Shown piece by piece: positions 1 to 6,792 of a DNA stretch of 14,693 nucleotides. The position numbers and the translations under genes were made by a program. Below the pieces are notes generated by a model that had not been told where the DNA came from, made no database searches, and saw only the letters and a program-made list of their open reading frames with translations. Source of the stretch: JBGTHB01 sp041746415. Lineage in GTDB: Bacteria; Pseudomonadota; Gammaproteobacteria; Coxiellales; Coxiellaceae. Location of the stretch: contig JBGTHB010000021.1 in NCBI GenBank assembly GCA_041746415.1, positions 1-14,693 of the forward strand. Direction: 5' to 3'. Numbering within the stretch: the stretch's first letter is position 1; every line of letters starts with the position of its first letter.

Positions 1-43
1 CTTTTAGTTTCTTAGGCTACAAACATATACAAGGTTATTATCA

Positions 44-697
44 ATGAAAACCATTCTTTGCTATGGCGATTCCAACACCTACGGGCTCGTGCCAGGCTCA
101 ATTGACTTCAAAACAGGGTACAGAGAACGCTTTGCTTATCATGAGCGATGGACGGGCTTGCTGCAACTGCAGCTTGGCGATCAATATCGCGTTATTGAAG
201 AAGGGCTTTGTGCTAGGACAACAATATTAGATTATTCAGCGGATCAATATAAAGGCGACAGAAATGGAAAACATTTTATTGAGCCTGCTCTGATGACACA
301 CTCGCCTGTAGACTGGGTAATTTTGTTTTTAGGCGTTAATGATTGTAAAGCTCAGTTTCAACAATCAACCAAAAATATTTCAGAAAATATAGAAGCGTTG
401 TTGAAACTGATATTAAGTTTACGCTATGGGCCTAATATGCAAACGGCACCGAAAGTTCTGGTGTTAGCCTTTCCACCCATCACTGAGAAGCCGGATGAGA
501 TTTTTAAAGGCGCTCACGAGAAAAGCCAGGCACTGCCGGCGTTACTTGCAGCAGTATGCAATAAACAAGCCGTTAGCTTTCTTGATTTATCAAAAATAGT
601 TACATTCAGCGACGTAGATGGTTGTCATTTTGATAAACCAGGGCATTTTACTGTGGCAAATAGTGTATATAAAAAACTGTTATCGCTCTTAAAATAA
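44..697 (+). CDS. SGNH/GDSL-family hydrolase (esterase/lipase-like)
   Basis: A 217-residue protein of the SGNH hydrolase fold, which hydrolyses ester bonds using a Ser-His-Asp arrangement; the substrate cannot be told from sequence. The family blocks are visible: block I GDSN at residues 8-11 (nucleophile Ser10), a block II glycine near residue 54, block III GVND at 97-100 (oxyanion Asn99), and block V DGCH at 192-195 (catalytic Asp192 and His195). Length is usual for a single-domain member. No signal peptide is seen, so a cytoplasmic enzyme is likely. The ATG is preceded by AAGG nine bases upstream. The Nudix gene begins 51 bp downstream on the same strand, so the two may share a transcript, although no functional link is known. 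Family assignment is firm; arylesterase or acyl-carbohydrate esterase activity would be a guess. Confidence 0.93.
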   Translation: MKTILCYGDSNTYGLVPGSIDFKTGYRERFAYHERWTGLLQLQLGDQYRVIEEGLCARTTILDYSADQYKGDRNGKHFIEPALMTHSPVDWVILFLGVNDCKAQFQQSTKNISENIEALLKLILSLRYGPNMQTAPKVLVLAFPPITEKPDEIFKGAHEKSQALPALLAAVCNKQAVSFLDLSKIVTFSDVDGCHFDKPGHFTVANSVYKKLLSLLK

Positions 698-748
698 AGC
701 GGCTTTCGATATGCTAATACGCAACAGCGAAATCAAAGGAATATAACC

Positions 749-1192
749 ATGAAAATATACAGATTTATCAAAAACACAATCCTTTCTTTATTAGCCAAAC
801 GAACGGTAGGCGTAAGAGCACTTGTGGTGAAAGACAATCAAGTTTTATTGGTTAAACATACTTACCAAGAGCAATGGTACACCATCGGCGGCGCAGTTGA
901 AAAAGGTGAAAGCCTTGTACAAGCCATCGTGCGGGAACTTAAAGAAGAAGTTGGTGCCATATTAACGGCACCACCACAATTAAGCTCCGTTTTTTATTCC
1001 CGTAATGAAAAGCGCGATGATTATATTATTTTTTATTTAGTGACTTCGTGTGTATTTGAAGATGCGTGTTGTTCAGAAATTCAAGAAAAAAAATGGTTTT
1101 TATTTGACGCATTGCCTTCTGATATTTCGCCTGCCACACAAAGAAGAATTGATGAACATCTTGGAAAAATCACAGCCAGCGATAAATGGTGA
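749..1192 (+). CDS. Nudix hydrolase
   Basis: A 147-residue Nudix protein that would hydrolyse a nucleoside diphosphate linked to another group. The full Nudix box (GX5EX7REUXEEXGU) is present at residues 48-70: Gly48, Glu54, Arg62-Glu63, Glu66-Glu67, Gly69. The Glu66/Glu67 pair is the expected Mg2+ ligand set, so it should be active. The first ~18 residues (MKIYRFIKNTILSLLAKR) form a basic, hydrophobic stretch before the domain, which could be an amphipathic membrane-contacting helix; this is inference. The start is supported by AAAGGA eight bases upstream of the ATG. It lies 51 bp after the SGNH hydrolase gene and converges on the MFS remnant, with only about 11 bp between the two stops. The substrate cannot be assigned. 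Confidence 0.94.
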   Translation: MKIYRFIKNTILSLLAKRTVGVRALVVKDNQVLLVKHTYQEQWYTIGGAVEKGESLVQAIVRELKEEVGAILTAPPQLSSVFYSRNEKRDDYIIFYLVTSCVFEDACCSEIQEKKWFLFDALPSDISPATQRRIDEHLGKITASDKW

Positions 1193-1203
1193 TTAAAAAA
1201 TCT

Positions 1204-1635
1204 CTACATGTTTTTTATAGGCCTGTCCAAAAACAGATTCAGCAGGCTGCAACTGATCGCCAACATAAAAAATCCTAGCGTGTTTTCTGTGTGCAAAACC
1301 GCGATCAATAATAGTGATAAGCAACAAGGGGTGAGGCCGATGCAAGCCAGTATAAATAAATTTTTCGCGCTGATTTTATTTATAAAGTAAACGCTCATGA
1401 ATCCACCTGCCAGCATGCCAATCATGTTAACCGTGTTCCAATAACCGTAAGCACTCGCCGTTAAATGCAAGGTATTTTGAGCGTACAATGGTGCCGCAGC
1501 TGAATATCCATATGAAAAAGCCGACATAAAACCGACGGCCAATGAAAAAACAATTAATTTCCCATTTTTTAATGCTTGCCAATAATGCTGTCTATTTCGC
1601 AGTGGGATCAGATGAACGCATATGGGAGTAACCCT
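1204..1635 (-). pseudogene. Remnant of an MFS drug-efflux transporter (Bcr/CflA-like, about TM7-TM10)
   Basis: The reading frame is open on the minus strand from the stop of the methyltransferase gene to a TAG at 1204-1206. It encodes only the second-half core of a major facilitator protein: a cytoplasmic loop (around RQHYWQALKNGK), a helix matching TM7 (MSAFSYGYSAAAPLYAQ), the conserved segment NTVNMIGMLAGGFMSVYF with the basic loop after it, and one or two further helices. The six N-terminal helices and the last helices are missing, and the final residues (DRPIKNM) look like out-of-frame sequence. The longest possible ORF begins with TTG at 1540-1542 and has no convincing ribosome binding site. 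The fragment abuts the methyltransferase stop codon directly, suggesting that a deletion joined them. Bcr/CflA is the closest resemblance by eye; another MFS drug:H+ antiporter subfamily is possible. Confidence 0.75.
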
Positions 1636-2415
1636 CTAGCCTTTCTTAATCTTCGCAACAGTCAAAATATTGAGGCTTTTATCAGCCAAGAACTGTTGCC
1701 CGTTCATATCATGCTGACCAATAACGACAAATCCATTTTTCTCTAGTAGAGCATTAATCTCGGCCGCGGTATAAATTTGCAAGCTAAATGTATTTGTATG
1801 AATTTCTGGAGCCTGATTATTTTTTGTTATAGTGTATTCATCATGAGAAATTAATAAACCAGCTTGTTTATTAATTTCTGAGTGCTGCTTGTTACGGAAT
1901 TTGGCCCCATCAATCTCTTTTTCTATATCCATAACAAATGTTTTGATCACATCGTCTGTGATGGCTTGCAAGTTAAAAATATCAAAGATATAAATACCAT
2001 CTTTTTTCAGGTTTTTTCGTATATTTTGTAAGGCCACTTCAAAATCAGATTTGCTAAGATGGCCAATAGCGCTAAATATTGTAATCACAGCATCAAACTT
2101 ACTTAGCTGAATCGTACGCATATCACCAACTTCAAAGCGAATATCTAAATTTAACTGCTTGGCTTTATGTTTCGCTTGCGCGATAAGATCTGGGCTTAAA
2201 TCGCTCCCTATAATTTTATAGCCGCGCTGTGTTAAATAAAAAACTTGTGAGCCTGTCCCACAAGTCATGTCGAATATTGTTTTTGCGCCCTGCTGGTTTA
2301 ACAATTTCTCGATTAAAGCATTTTTGTTTTCAGTGTCAGCACCGACATTGTGCGCGTCGAAAAATTCAGGTAAGTCCTGATACTCTATTGGCAAGCCAAG
2401 ATCATCTGTCTTCAT
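1636..2415 (-). CDS. Class I SAM-dependent methyltransferase
   Basis: A 259-residue Rossmann-fold methyltransferase. Motif I is IFDMTCGTG at residues 47-55 (the SAM-binding glycine loop), with Cys52 in place of the more usual Gly. The acidic residue at the end of strand 2 is in GSDLSP (Asp72). GDMRT near residue 97 is the motif that contacts adenine, and FDAVITIFSAIGHL at 107-120 is motif IV. A later beta-rich part (about residues 165-225) resembles small-molecule methyltransferases of the glycine/sarcosine N-methyltransferase type more than nucleic-acid enzymes, but the substrate is unknown. ATG start with AGGAA seven to eight bases upstream. It is transcribed toward the MFS remnant. The next gene upstream, the antitoxin, ends 84 bp away. 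No PKS methyltransferase hallmarks are seen, so no link to the PKS is claimed. Confidence 0.92.
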   Translation of the reverse strand: MKTDDLGLPIEYQDLPEFFDAHNVGADTENKNALIEKLLNQQGAKTIFDMTCGTGSQVFYLTQRGYKIIGSDLSPDLIAQAKHKAKQLNLDIRFEVGDMRTIQLSKFDAVITIFSAIGHLSKSDFEVALQNIRKNLKKDGIYIFDIFNLQAITDDVIKTFVMDIEKEIDGAKFRNKQHSEINKQAGLLISHDEYTITKNNQAPEIHTNTFSLQIYTAAEINALLEKNGFVVIGQHDMNGQQFLADKSLNILTVAKIKKG

Positions 2416-2499
2416 TTTATTTTCCTAAAGTCAAATTAAAACTGATACCCTTAATGACAGTTACCATATTTCGCCATGATAATCAGAAAAATAATCACT

Positions 2500-2712
2500 C
2501 TACTTCTCCCAACTAACATTCAATTTCTTATGCTTCTGTGCGCACTCACGCAAATACAAGTTGATTAGCATTTGATAGGGAATATTGTTGTCTTCGGCTA
2601 ACCCTTTAAAATAATCAATTGTTTCTGCATCCAAACGGATGGTAACTTGTTTTTTTAACCCTTTAATGTAAGGGTTTTTCTTTGCTTTTGAAAAGTCGTA
2701 TTCTTTTTTCAT
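2500..2712 (-). CDS. CopG-type (ribbon-helix-helix) antitoxin
   Basis: A 70-residue basic protein matching the CopG-antitoxin group that partners BrnT-like and related toxins: N-terminal MKKEYDFSKAKKNPY, then the ribbon strand KKQVTIRLDAETIDYF (residues 21-36), then helices through NIPYQMLINLYLREC (44-58). In this family the strand pairs in a dimer that inserts into the DNA major groove, so the protein would repress its own promoter and neutralise a toxin. The start is well supported: AGAGGG lies seven bases before the ATG. No toxin gene is adjacent; the gene upstream on the same strand is fic, 62 bp away, which may co-transcribe it. A truncated near-copy lies at 5607-5789. Family assignment is strong; whether it still has a partner is unknown. 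Confidence 0.9.
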   Translation of the reverse strand: MKKEYDFSKAKKNPYIKGLKKQVTIRLDAETIDYFKGLAEDNNIPYQMLINLYLRECAQKHKKLNVSWEK

Positions 2713-2774
2713 ACCATTACCCTCTGTACTGATTGGCTTCTTTTTTCGTTGCTTTTCTAGTGGGGAAATTCAAA

Positions 2775-3818
2775 CTACTCATCTTTTTTATTCAGGAAAT
2801 AAGCTAAATTACTCGTCGCGCCGCTACTTACAACAAGTCCCTTATCAATTAAATCTTTCAACTCTCGCTGCAAAGTCCTTCTTGTGACATCAGGGCACAT
2901 TTTTTCAAATGCTTGAATTGTTAGCTCTCCATGACTTGCAATATGCTCCATCACCAGCTTTTGACGCGCTGATAATTTATGGTGCTTAGCAACCACATCA
3001 GACTCTATTACTTTTTTACCAACATTCTTTATTTCACGTAATTGCACGGCAAGCCCTTCTGAAAAATATTCTAACCATCTCGTCATATCCATGTCGCTTT
3101 CACGAACACTTTGAATCGCTTTGTAATAGTCCGTGCGATTTCGATCGTAATATTCACTAATCGTAAAAAGCTTTTTAAAGTCATAGCCTTTCCGATAGAG
3201 GCAAAGCGTTGATAACAATCGCGCTGTACGGCCATTACCATCTAAAAAGGGATGAATATGAACGAGCTGAAATTGCGCGATGCCCGCTATCAAAACAGGA
3301 TGAATTTCTTTTTCTTTATTTATCCAATCCGTTAGCGCCTGCATCATCTGTGCAATCTCATAAACACCAGGCGGCGTATAAATCACTTCTTTTGTTTTTG
3401 AATTCACCACGTAATTTTGAATCTTTCGATAAACACCTGGAGTTGCTGAATTACCACGAACATTCTTAACTAACCTTTTATGAATTTCCCTTATAAGCCC
3501 CTCAGTAATTGGATCACCGTCATTCACGTAATTTGCCACTAACTCAAAAGCTTGGCGGTAATTTAACAATTCTTTTACGTCATCCGGATTAGCATCTACC
3601 ACTTGATGACCTTGCCAAAGCTGCTCTGATTCTTTCAAGGTTAATTGGGTGCCTTCAATATGGGTTGTATGATACGCCTCTAATACGAGGACTTTATTTT
3701 GCATTTTTTCGAGCCATTCTTGAGAAAGGGTTGCAGCCTCTAAAAAGCCCCTTGCGCGCTCAATGGCAGTCAATGCATTAGCTGTTTGGTTAGAGATCTT
3801 GAATAGTGGTTTAAACAT
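2775..3818 (-). CDS. Fic-family protein, class II (self-inhibited) with C-terminal winged helix
   Basis: A 347-residue Fic protein. Fic enzymes usually transfer AMP from ATP to hydroxyl side chains of target proteins. The core motif HPFLDGNGRTAR is complete at residues 189-200, with catalytic His189, Asp193 and Arg197. Upstream, TTHIEG at 51-56 is the [S/T]xxxE[G/N] inhibitory helix motif, whose Glu55 would block ATP gamma-phosphate binding; its position before the Fic core makes this class II. The flap region around KEVIYTPPG (143-151) is typical. Residues about 282-335 form a winged-helix domain (LSARQKLVMEHI, then TRRTLQRELKDLIDKGLV), a DNA-binding module common on this Fic subtype. ATG start with a weak TAGGT site. 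Four phased TGTCGCAAGA repeats lie 38-81 bp upstream and may be its operator. The CopG antitoxin follows, but the built-in motif suggests no separate antitoxin is needed. Confidence 0.95.
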   Translation of the reverse strand: MFKPLFKISNQTANALTAIERARGFLEAATLSQEWLEKMQNKVLVLEAYHTTHIEGTQLTLKESEQLWQGHQVVDANPDDVKELLNYRQAFELVANYVNDGDPITEGLIREIHKRLVKNVRGNSATPGVYRKIQNYVVNSKTKEVIYTPPGVYEIAQMMQALTDWINKEKEIHPVLIAGIAQFQLVHIHPFLDGNGRTARLLSTLCLYRKGYDFKKLFTISEYYDRNRTDYYKAIQSVRESDMDMTRWLEYFSEGLAVQLREIKNVGKKVIESDVVAKHHKLSARQKLVMEHIASHGELTIQAFEKMCPDVTRRTLQRELKDLIDKGLVVSSGATSNLAYFLNKKDE

Positions 3819-4164
3819 CTTTTTACCTACATTAGAAACTAGCTCATCATATCAATGTCGCAAGATTGTCGCAAGATGTGTCGTAAGAATGTCGCAAGAG
3901 GCGACTACAAAAACTCAGAACCTAACAGACCAGACCCCAGAGCTAACAGAAATGTGGGCTTCAATTAAGCGCACCAACAGCCAACCAAAGCGCAACGCTT
4001 CCATAAATAATTGCGCTAAATCCCAACGTTCACACCAACGATCATTATCGTTAACGCTGAAATTATAAAAACAATATGCTTATGATTAATACTCAGGTTT
4101 TTTACCTAACAACAAACTACTTAAATACAACCGTTTTGAATCAACAAATAAACGCAACTACATT
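3819..4164. promoter_or_regulatory. 346-bp gene-free stretch holding the fic upstream region
   Basis: No convincing gene is seen on either strand. The end next to fic holds the four-copy repeat described separately. Further away an inverted repeat AGCGCAA (3989-3995) / TTGCGCT (4011-4017) lies downstream of the membrane-protein gene, but no T-run follows it, so it is a poor terminator. A short AGGT-T5-ACCT hairpin lies near 4095-4108. A possible plus-strand frame across 3763-4068 antisense-overlaps the fic start and has no family resemblance. Confidence 0.5.
3856..3899. repeat. Four tandem copies of TGTCGCAAGA, probable operator upstream of fic
   Basis: Copies begin at 3856, 3867, 3879 and 3890. 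Copies 1, 2 and 4 are identical TGTCGCAAGA; copy 3 is TGTCGTAAGA. Start-to-start spacing is 11, 12 and 11 bp, about one helical turn, so identical protein subunits would line up on one face of the DNA. The block sits 38-81 bp upstream of the fic start codon, in promoter range. The winged-helix domain at the C-terminus of that Fic protein is an obvious candidate ligand, which would give autoregulation; this is inference. Confidence 0.7.
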
Positions 4165-4983
4165 TTATAATGCCAATTGCATTCCTCCCTGATTCGGTGC
4201 GGCTTCAGGAGTCGCTCGACAAGTGTGATAACAATAAGCCACAAACGTCATCAGTACTGCGCCTGCAAAACTTGCTAGCGCTGTGAAAGCGACATCAGCT
4301 CTAAGCGTCTTCGCATCTGTTAATCTTTCAATGAAAAGACAGCTTAGTGTACTAATAAACGTGAGTAACAAATTCGTGCCGACTAATCGGCAAAAACTAA
4401 GAGCGGGCTTGTTTTCTTCCGGCTCATTTTGGGGAACAGGCAGATGCTCACGATTTGGACCTAACCGAAAGACAACTTCGGCTGGAACAACAATACGACC
4501 TGTGCCTAAATCAAAGCGTAGGACGCCATTCTGCTCGTCTAGACGAGCATAAGAAGCTCGCAGATCGTTTACATAACCATTGGCAACCCATCTATCACCA
4601 AAATTTTTCATTAACAAATAAGCAAGTCTTGCACTAAAAACACCGGCACAAGGGTAAAGCAGGATAGGCACCATATTGGCGGGAGGGGCTTTAATAGCAC
4701 TTATCAGAATAGAACCAAAATAACAATTAAACCCCGTTAATAAGACATAATCACGCAATGAGGTAACACAATAAGACCAATTGGTTTTGCTAACAATAAC
4801 CGGCTGTGCATTTTCAACCACTGCATCTGATGGAGACTGCTGTCGTACTTCGATTAACGGTTTGCCAACGGGAATTGTGCGCATATTTTCTTGCGCTGAT
4901 AGCTTAAACTTACTTTCAGGCGTGTGTTGAAATTCAATAACCATTGTATTTATTTGGTAGCGTGGAGGAAGCTGAGATCTCAT
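4165..4983 (-). CDS. Four-helix membrane protein of unknown function
   Basis: A 272-residue protein I do not recognise. A polar N-terminal region of about 75 residues precedes two hydrophobic segments (about 79-97 and 103-125). A soluble loop of about 70 residues follows (about 127-195), with a small beta-looking stretch at YARLDEQNGVLRFDLGTGRIVV, and then two more hydrophobic segments (about 197-217 and 230-252). The helices come as two pairs with a loop between, and the C-terminal tail is short and polar. No enzyme motif is visible. AAGGA eight bases before the ATG supports the start. The ankyrin gene ends only 24 bp upstream on the same strand, so the two are probably one transcription unit. 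Because it sits beside an ankyrin gene in an accessory region, a role at a host interface is conceivable, but nothing in the sequence proves it. Confidence 0.8.
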   Translation of the reverse strand: MRSQLPPRYQINTMVIEFQHTPESKFKLSAQENMRTIPVGKPLIEVRQQSPSDAVVENAQPVIVSKTNWSYCVTSLRDYVLLTGFNCYFGSILISAIKAPPANMVPILLYPCAGVFSARLAYLLMKNFGDRWVANGYVNDLRASYARLDEQNGVLRFDLGTGRIVVPAEVVFRLGPNREHLPVPQNEPEENKPALSFCRLVGTNLLLTFISTLSCLFIERLTDAKTLRADVAFTALASFAGAVLMTFVAYCYHTCRATPEAAPNQGGMQLAL

Positions 4984-5007
4984 ATTTGTTTTCCTTTTGA
5001 TTATTTA

Positions 5008-5568
5008 TTAACTCATTTTTTTACAGCGAAAGGACTGAACTGCAAATTTTTCCTCCCGCATTCCAAGCTCGTTTTGTCGACTCTGTAAAGTCGCAAGCAA
5101 TTCATTCAAAAGCACCGCAGCAGGATGTTCAATCGTACAAAACAAACCCCAGCATTTTCGTTGCTGAAAAAAAATGCTCTGTAACAAAGGATCCGACTGC
5201 CTATCTGGAACTTTGTTAACTCCAATTTTTTGCAAAAATCGCAAACCTATTTCAACGCCTTTCCTAGTATTAAATTCTTCTGATGCAAGCAGCTTAACAA
5301 TCTCGTCCATTACAATTTTTTTAATTTCCATCAAGCGTGTTTTTGCACTCTCATCGATCTCAGCACCATATAGTAATAAATACGCTACCATTTTAAATTG
5401 ACATCCTACTAAGGAATAGGCAATGGGAAGCTCACCCGTTTCACTTGGGATATTTGGGTTTGCCCCAGCGCTTAACAACTCATGCACTGCTCTGTCATCA
5501 TATTTTTTAATCGCACAAAACAAAGCGGTAATACCGTTCGCGTGCATTTTATCTATTGTTCGCTGCAA
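5008..5568 (-). CDS. Ankyrin-repeat protein, possibly 5'-truncated
   Basis: A 186-residue frame starting at TTG (5566-5568) or, more probably, at an ATG eight codons in (5545-5547). Two ankyrin repeats are visible: one from about residue 10 to 42 (NGITALFCAIKKYDD, then VHELLSAGANPN), and a second from about 43 to 73 (TGELPIAYSLV, then VAYLLLYGAEID). The rest is helical and does not match the repeat consensus; it carries two Cys-flanked Trp/Phe segments (RKCWGLFC at 137-144). Ankyrin repeats bind proteins; in intracellular bacteria such proteins are often secreted effectors, but no secretion signal can be recognised here. An in-frame TAA lies four codons before the TTG, and no good ribosome site precedes either start, so the gene may have lost its original beginning by rearrangement next to the broken antitoxin copy. 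Confidence 0.75.
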   Translation of the reverse strand: MQRTIDKMHANGITALFCAIKKYDDRAVHELLSAGANPNIPSETGELPIAYSLVGCQFKMVAYLLLYGAEIDESAKTRLMEIKKIVMDEIVKLLASEEFNTRKGVEIGLRFLQKIGVNKVPDRQSDPLLQSIFFQQRKCWGLFCTIEHPAAVLLNELLATLQSRQNELGMREEKFAVQSFRCKKMS

Positions 5569-5606
5569 AAAGCAACGTGATTAGTTAAAAAAATCACGCG
5601 CTCTCG

Positions 5607-5789
5607 TTAAATAGTCTGAACTATTCGCCTCGAACGGGCCTCAATCGTTGCTGCATCCAAACGGATGGTGACTTGTTTTTTTAACCCTTTCACATAAGGA
5701 TTTTTCTTTGGCTTTGAAAAGTCATATTCTTTTTTCACGCTACTGAGTGGTTGGTTGCTATATTTAATTTCACAAACTGTAATAGCCAT
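5607..5789 (-). pseudogene. Truncated second copy of the CopG antitoxin
   Basis: Residues 18-49 of this frame (VKKEYDFSKPKKNPY and on through VTIRLDAATI) match the first 32 residues of the intact antitoxin at 2500-2712, with four differences by eye; at DNA level roughly 8 of 86 bases differ. The match stops abruptly after TIE (about 5640), and the remaining ten residues (ARSRRIVQTI) are unrelated, so both C-terminal helices are lost. The first 17 residues have no counterpart in the intact copy; the ancestral start was probably the GTG at 5736-5738. The ribbon strand survives, so a short DNA-binding product is not excluded, but loss of the dimerisation helices makes it a likely pseudogene. Confidence 0.8.
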
Positions 5790-5803
5790 ATTGGGTTATG
5801 CGT

Positions 5804-5842
5804 TATAGCGCCGGACATGAAAACGCTATAAGCGGCGCTATA
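5804..5842. repeat. 10-bp perfect inverted repeat with a third half-site
   Basis: TATAGCGCCG (5804-5813) and its exact complement CGGCGCTATA (5833-5842) are separated by 19 bp. The spacer holds CGCTATAA (5824-5831), which can also pair with TTATAGCG (5803-5810), giving two alternative hairpins. The element lies upstream of the antitoxin remnant and downstream of the NTF2-like gene. It could be an old antitoxin operator or a hairpin at the end of the NTF2-like transcript. No T-run follows, so a standard terminator is unlikely. Confidence 0.5.
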
Positions 5843-5897
5843 GCACAAACACTATTCTCCACGGATCAGAAAAGAAAACCACGGGCGACGTACAACT

Positions 5898-6269
5898 TTA
5901 TTTGCGTTCAATATAAAGCTCATGCCATAAGATCACTTTTTTATCTTCATTAAACTTTAACAGCAGAAATACTTCAAAAATCTGCTTTGATCCATCTGTT
6001 CTAATGACAGTAGCAATAGACGGCATAGTGACAGCATTGTCTGCTTCGATATACTCATAAACTTCATGCTTGAGCGATTTTATTGTTAAACGAAACTCAT
6101 TAAGAAAATCAAAATAATTGTCTTGGTTTGCATCATACCTCCTGCCATTGGCAATGGCTGTAAATTTATTAGCAAAAAACTTTTTAATATCGGATTTTTT
6201 AAAATCAGCACTGGCTACTAGATTTTCATCATTCCATGCGTAAAGTGCTTTAGCAATTTCAGTTAACAA
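5898..6269 (-). CDS. NTF2-like (SnoaL-type fold) small protein
   Basis: A 123-residue protein with the layout of the NTF2-like cone-shaped fold. There are N-terminal helices (LTEIAKALYAW and KKSDIKKFFANKF), a helix NYFDFLNEFRLTIKSL, and then three beta strands alternating charged and hydrophobic residues, ending in KVILWHELYIERK. Members bind small molecules or act as isomerases or cyclases, and many have unknown roles, so function is open. The start is TTG at 6267-6269: no ATG fits, and a strong AGGAG (6276-6280) stands six bases before it. It is transcribed away from the small plus-strand gene at 6363, with 93 bp between. The downstream end lies near an inverted repeat. The fold assignment is by pattern and of moderate strength. 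Confidence 0.8.
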   Translation of the reverse strand: MLTEIAKALYAWNDENLVASADFKKSDIKKFFANKFTAIANGRRYDANQDNYFDFLNEFRLTIKSLKHEVYEYIEADNAVTMPSIATVIRTDGSKQIFEVFLLLKFNEDKKVILWHELYIERK

Positions 6270-6275
6270 TGTTCA

Positions 6276-6280
6276 CTCCT
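6276..6280 (-). promoter_or_regulatory. Shine-Dalgarno AGGAG that fixes a TTG start
   Basis: AGGAG followed by a six-base spacer (TGAACA) places the start of the NTF2-like gene at TTG 6267-6269. No in-frame ATG exists near by, so this site decides the start. Confidence 0.65.
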
Positions 6281-6362
6281 ATCAATAAATATTTTTCCCT
6301 CATCTTACAATCTAGCTATGTTTGCTGTATATAAATAATGAATTTACTAACCGGGGTATTTC

Positions 6363-6701
6363 ATGAGCAATAACGTTCTTTTCAGTATTCCTTTAAAACA
6401 TGGCTGCTTGGAGCAATATGAAACCTTTGCCAAGGAAATAATCAAGCACGCAGATGACTGCCGTGAAATGTTCTCTCGCTATGACATCAAACTGGCAAAA
6501 GTATGGCATAAGTATTTTTCTGGTCGAGATTATGTGTTTGTTTATCACGAAGTTGGACCTAAATACAAAGAAAAAATGGCCAGCTGGAATAATTCAGCGC
6601 ACCCTTTTGACACATGGTTCCGCGAGAACATGATGGCCGTTTATGACATTGAAAATATCGAAGGAATGGAAATGCCTCGACTGATCGTCGATCTTACTTA
6701 G
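6363..6701 (+). CDS. Small protein, possibly dimeric alpha/beta-barrel fold
   Basis: A 112-residue soluble protein. Its first strand and helix (NNVLFSIPLKHGCLEQYETFAKEI) resemble the start of small dimeric alpha/beta-barrel proteins, where a strand with a Lys/Pro-Gly turn is followed by a long helix. A second unit (KLAKVWHKYFSGRDYVFVYHEV) repeats the beta-turn-beta character. A hydrophilic helix rich in Trp and Asn (MASWNNSAHPFDTWFREN) follows, then a last strand. Many such proteins are uncharacterised (DUF6176-like, by impression only). The ATG is preceded by GGGG with a short spacer. A possible promoter is the AT-rich TATATAAATAAT at 6328-6339, with TTACAA (6305-6310) as a poor -35 at 19 bp. 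It converges on the end of the PKS gene. Function unknown. Confidence 0.82.
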   Translation: MSNNVLFSIPLKHGCLEQYETFAKEIIKHADDCREMFSRYDIKLAKVWHKYFSGRDYVFVYHEVGPKYKEKMASWNNSAHPFDTWFRENMMAVYDIENIEGMEMPRLIVDLT

Positions 6702-6792
6702 TCTATTAAAGCCTATTTCAAAGCCTCCCTAGAAAACTAACATCATGTGCCGATTACTAGCTTACGCAATGTCGCTTTTGAATAGAAATTAA

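Noticed and set aside
3856..3899. The TGTCGCAAGA block as a CRISPR array
   Set aside because: Repeat units are 10 bp with 1-2 bp between them; there are no spacers and no cas genes.
3989..4017. AGCGCAA/TTGCGCT inverted repeat as terminator of the membrane-protein gene
   Set aside because: No T-run follows on the minus strand, the loop is 15 bases, and it stands about 150 bp beyond the stop codon.
3763..4068. Plus-strand open frame of about 100 codons upstream of and across the fic start
   Set aside because: It antisense-overlaps the fic N-terminus, runs through the repeat block, has a composition typical of a chance frame and resembles no family.
5576..5598. CGTGATT-N9-AATCACG hairpin as a terminator after the antitoxin remnant
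   Set aside because: The stem is only 7 bp, the A/T run lies in the loop rather than after the stem, and the arms overlap the chance-prone 14-bp repeat.
5610..5625. AATAGT-CTGA-ACTATT palindrome near the broken end of the antitoxin copy
   Set aside because: A six-base AT-rich palindrome is expected by chance in AT-rich DNA; no second copy was noticed.
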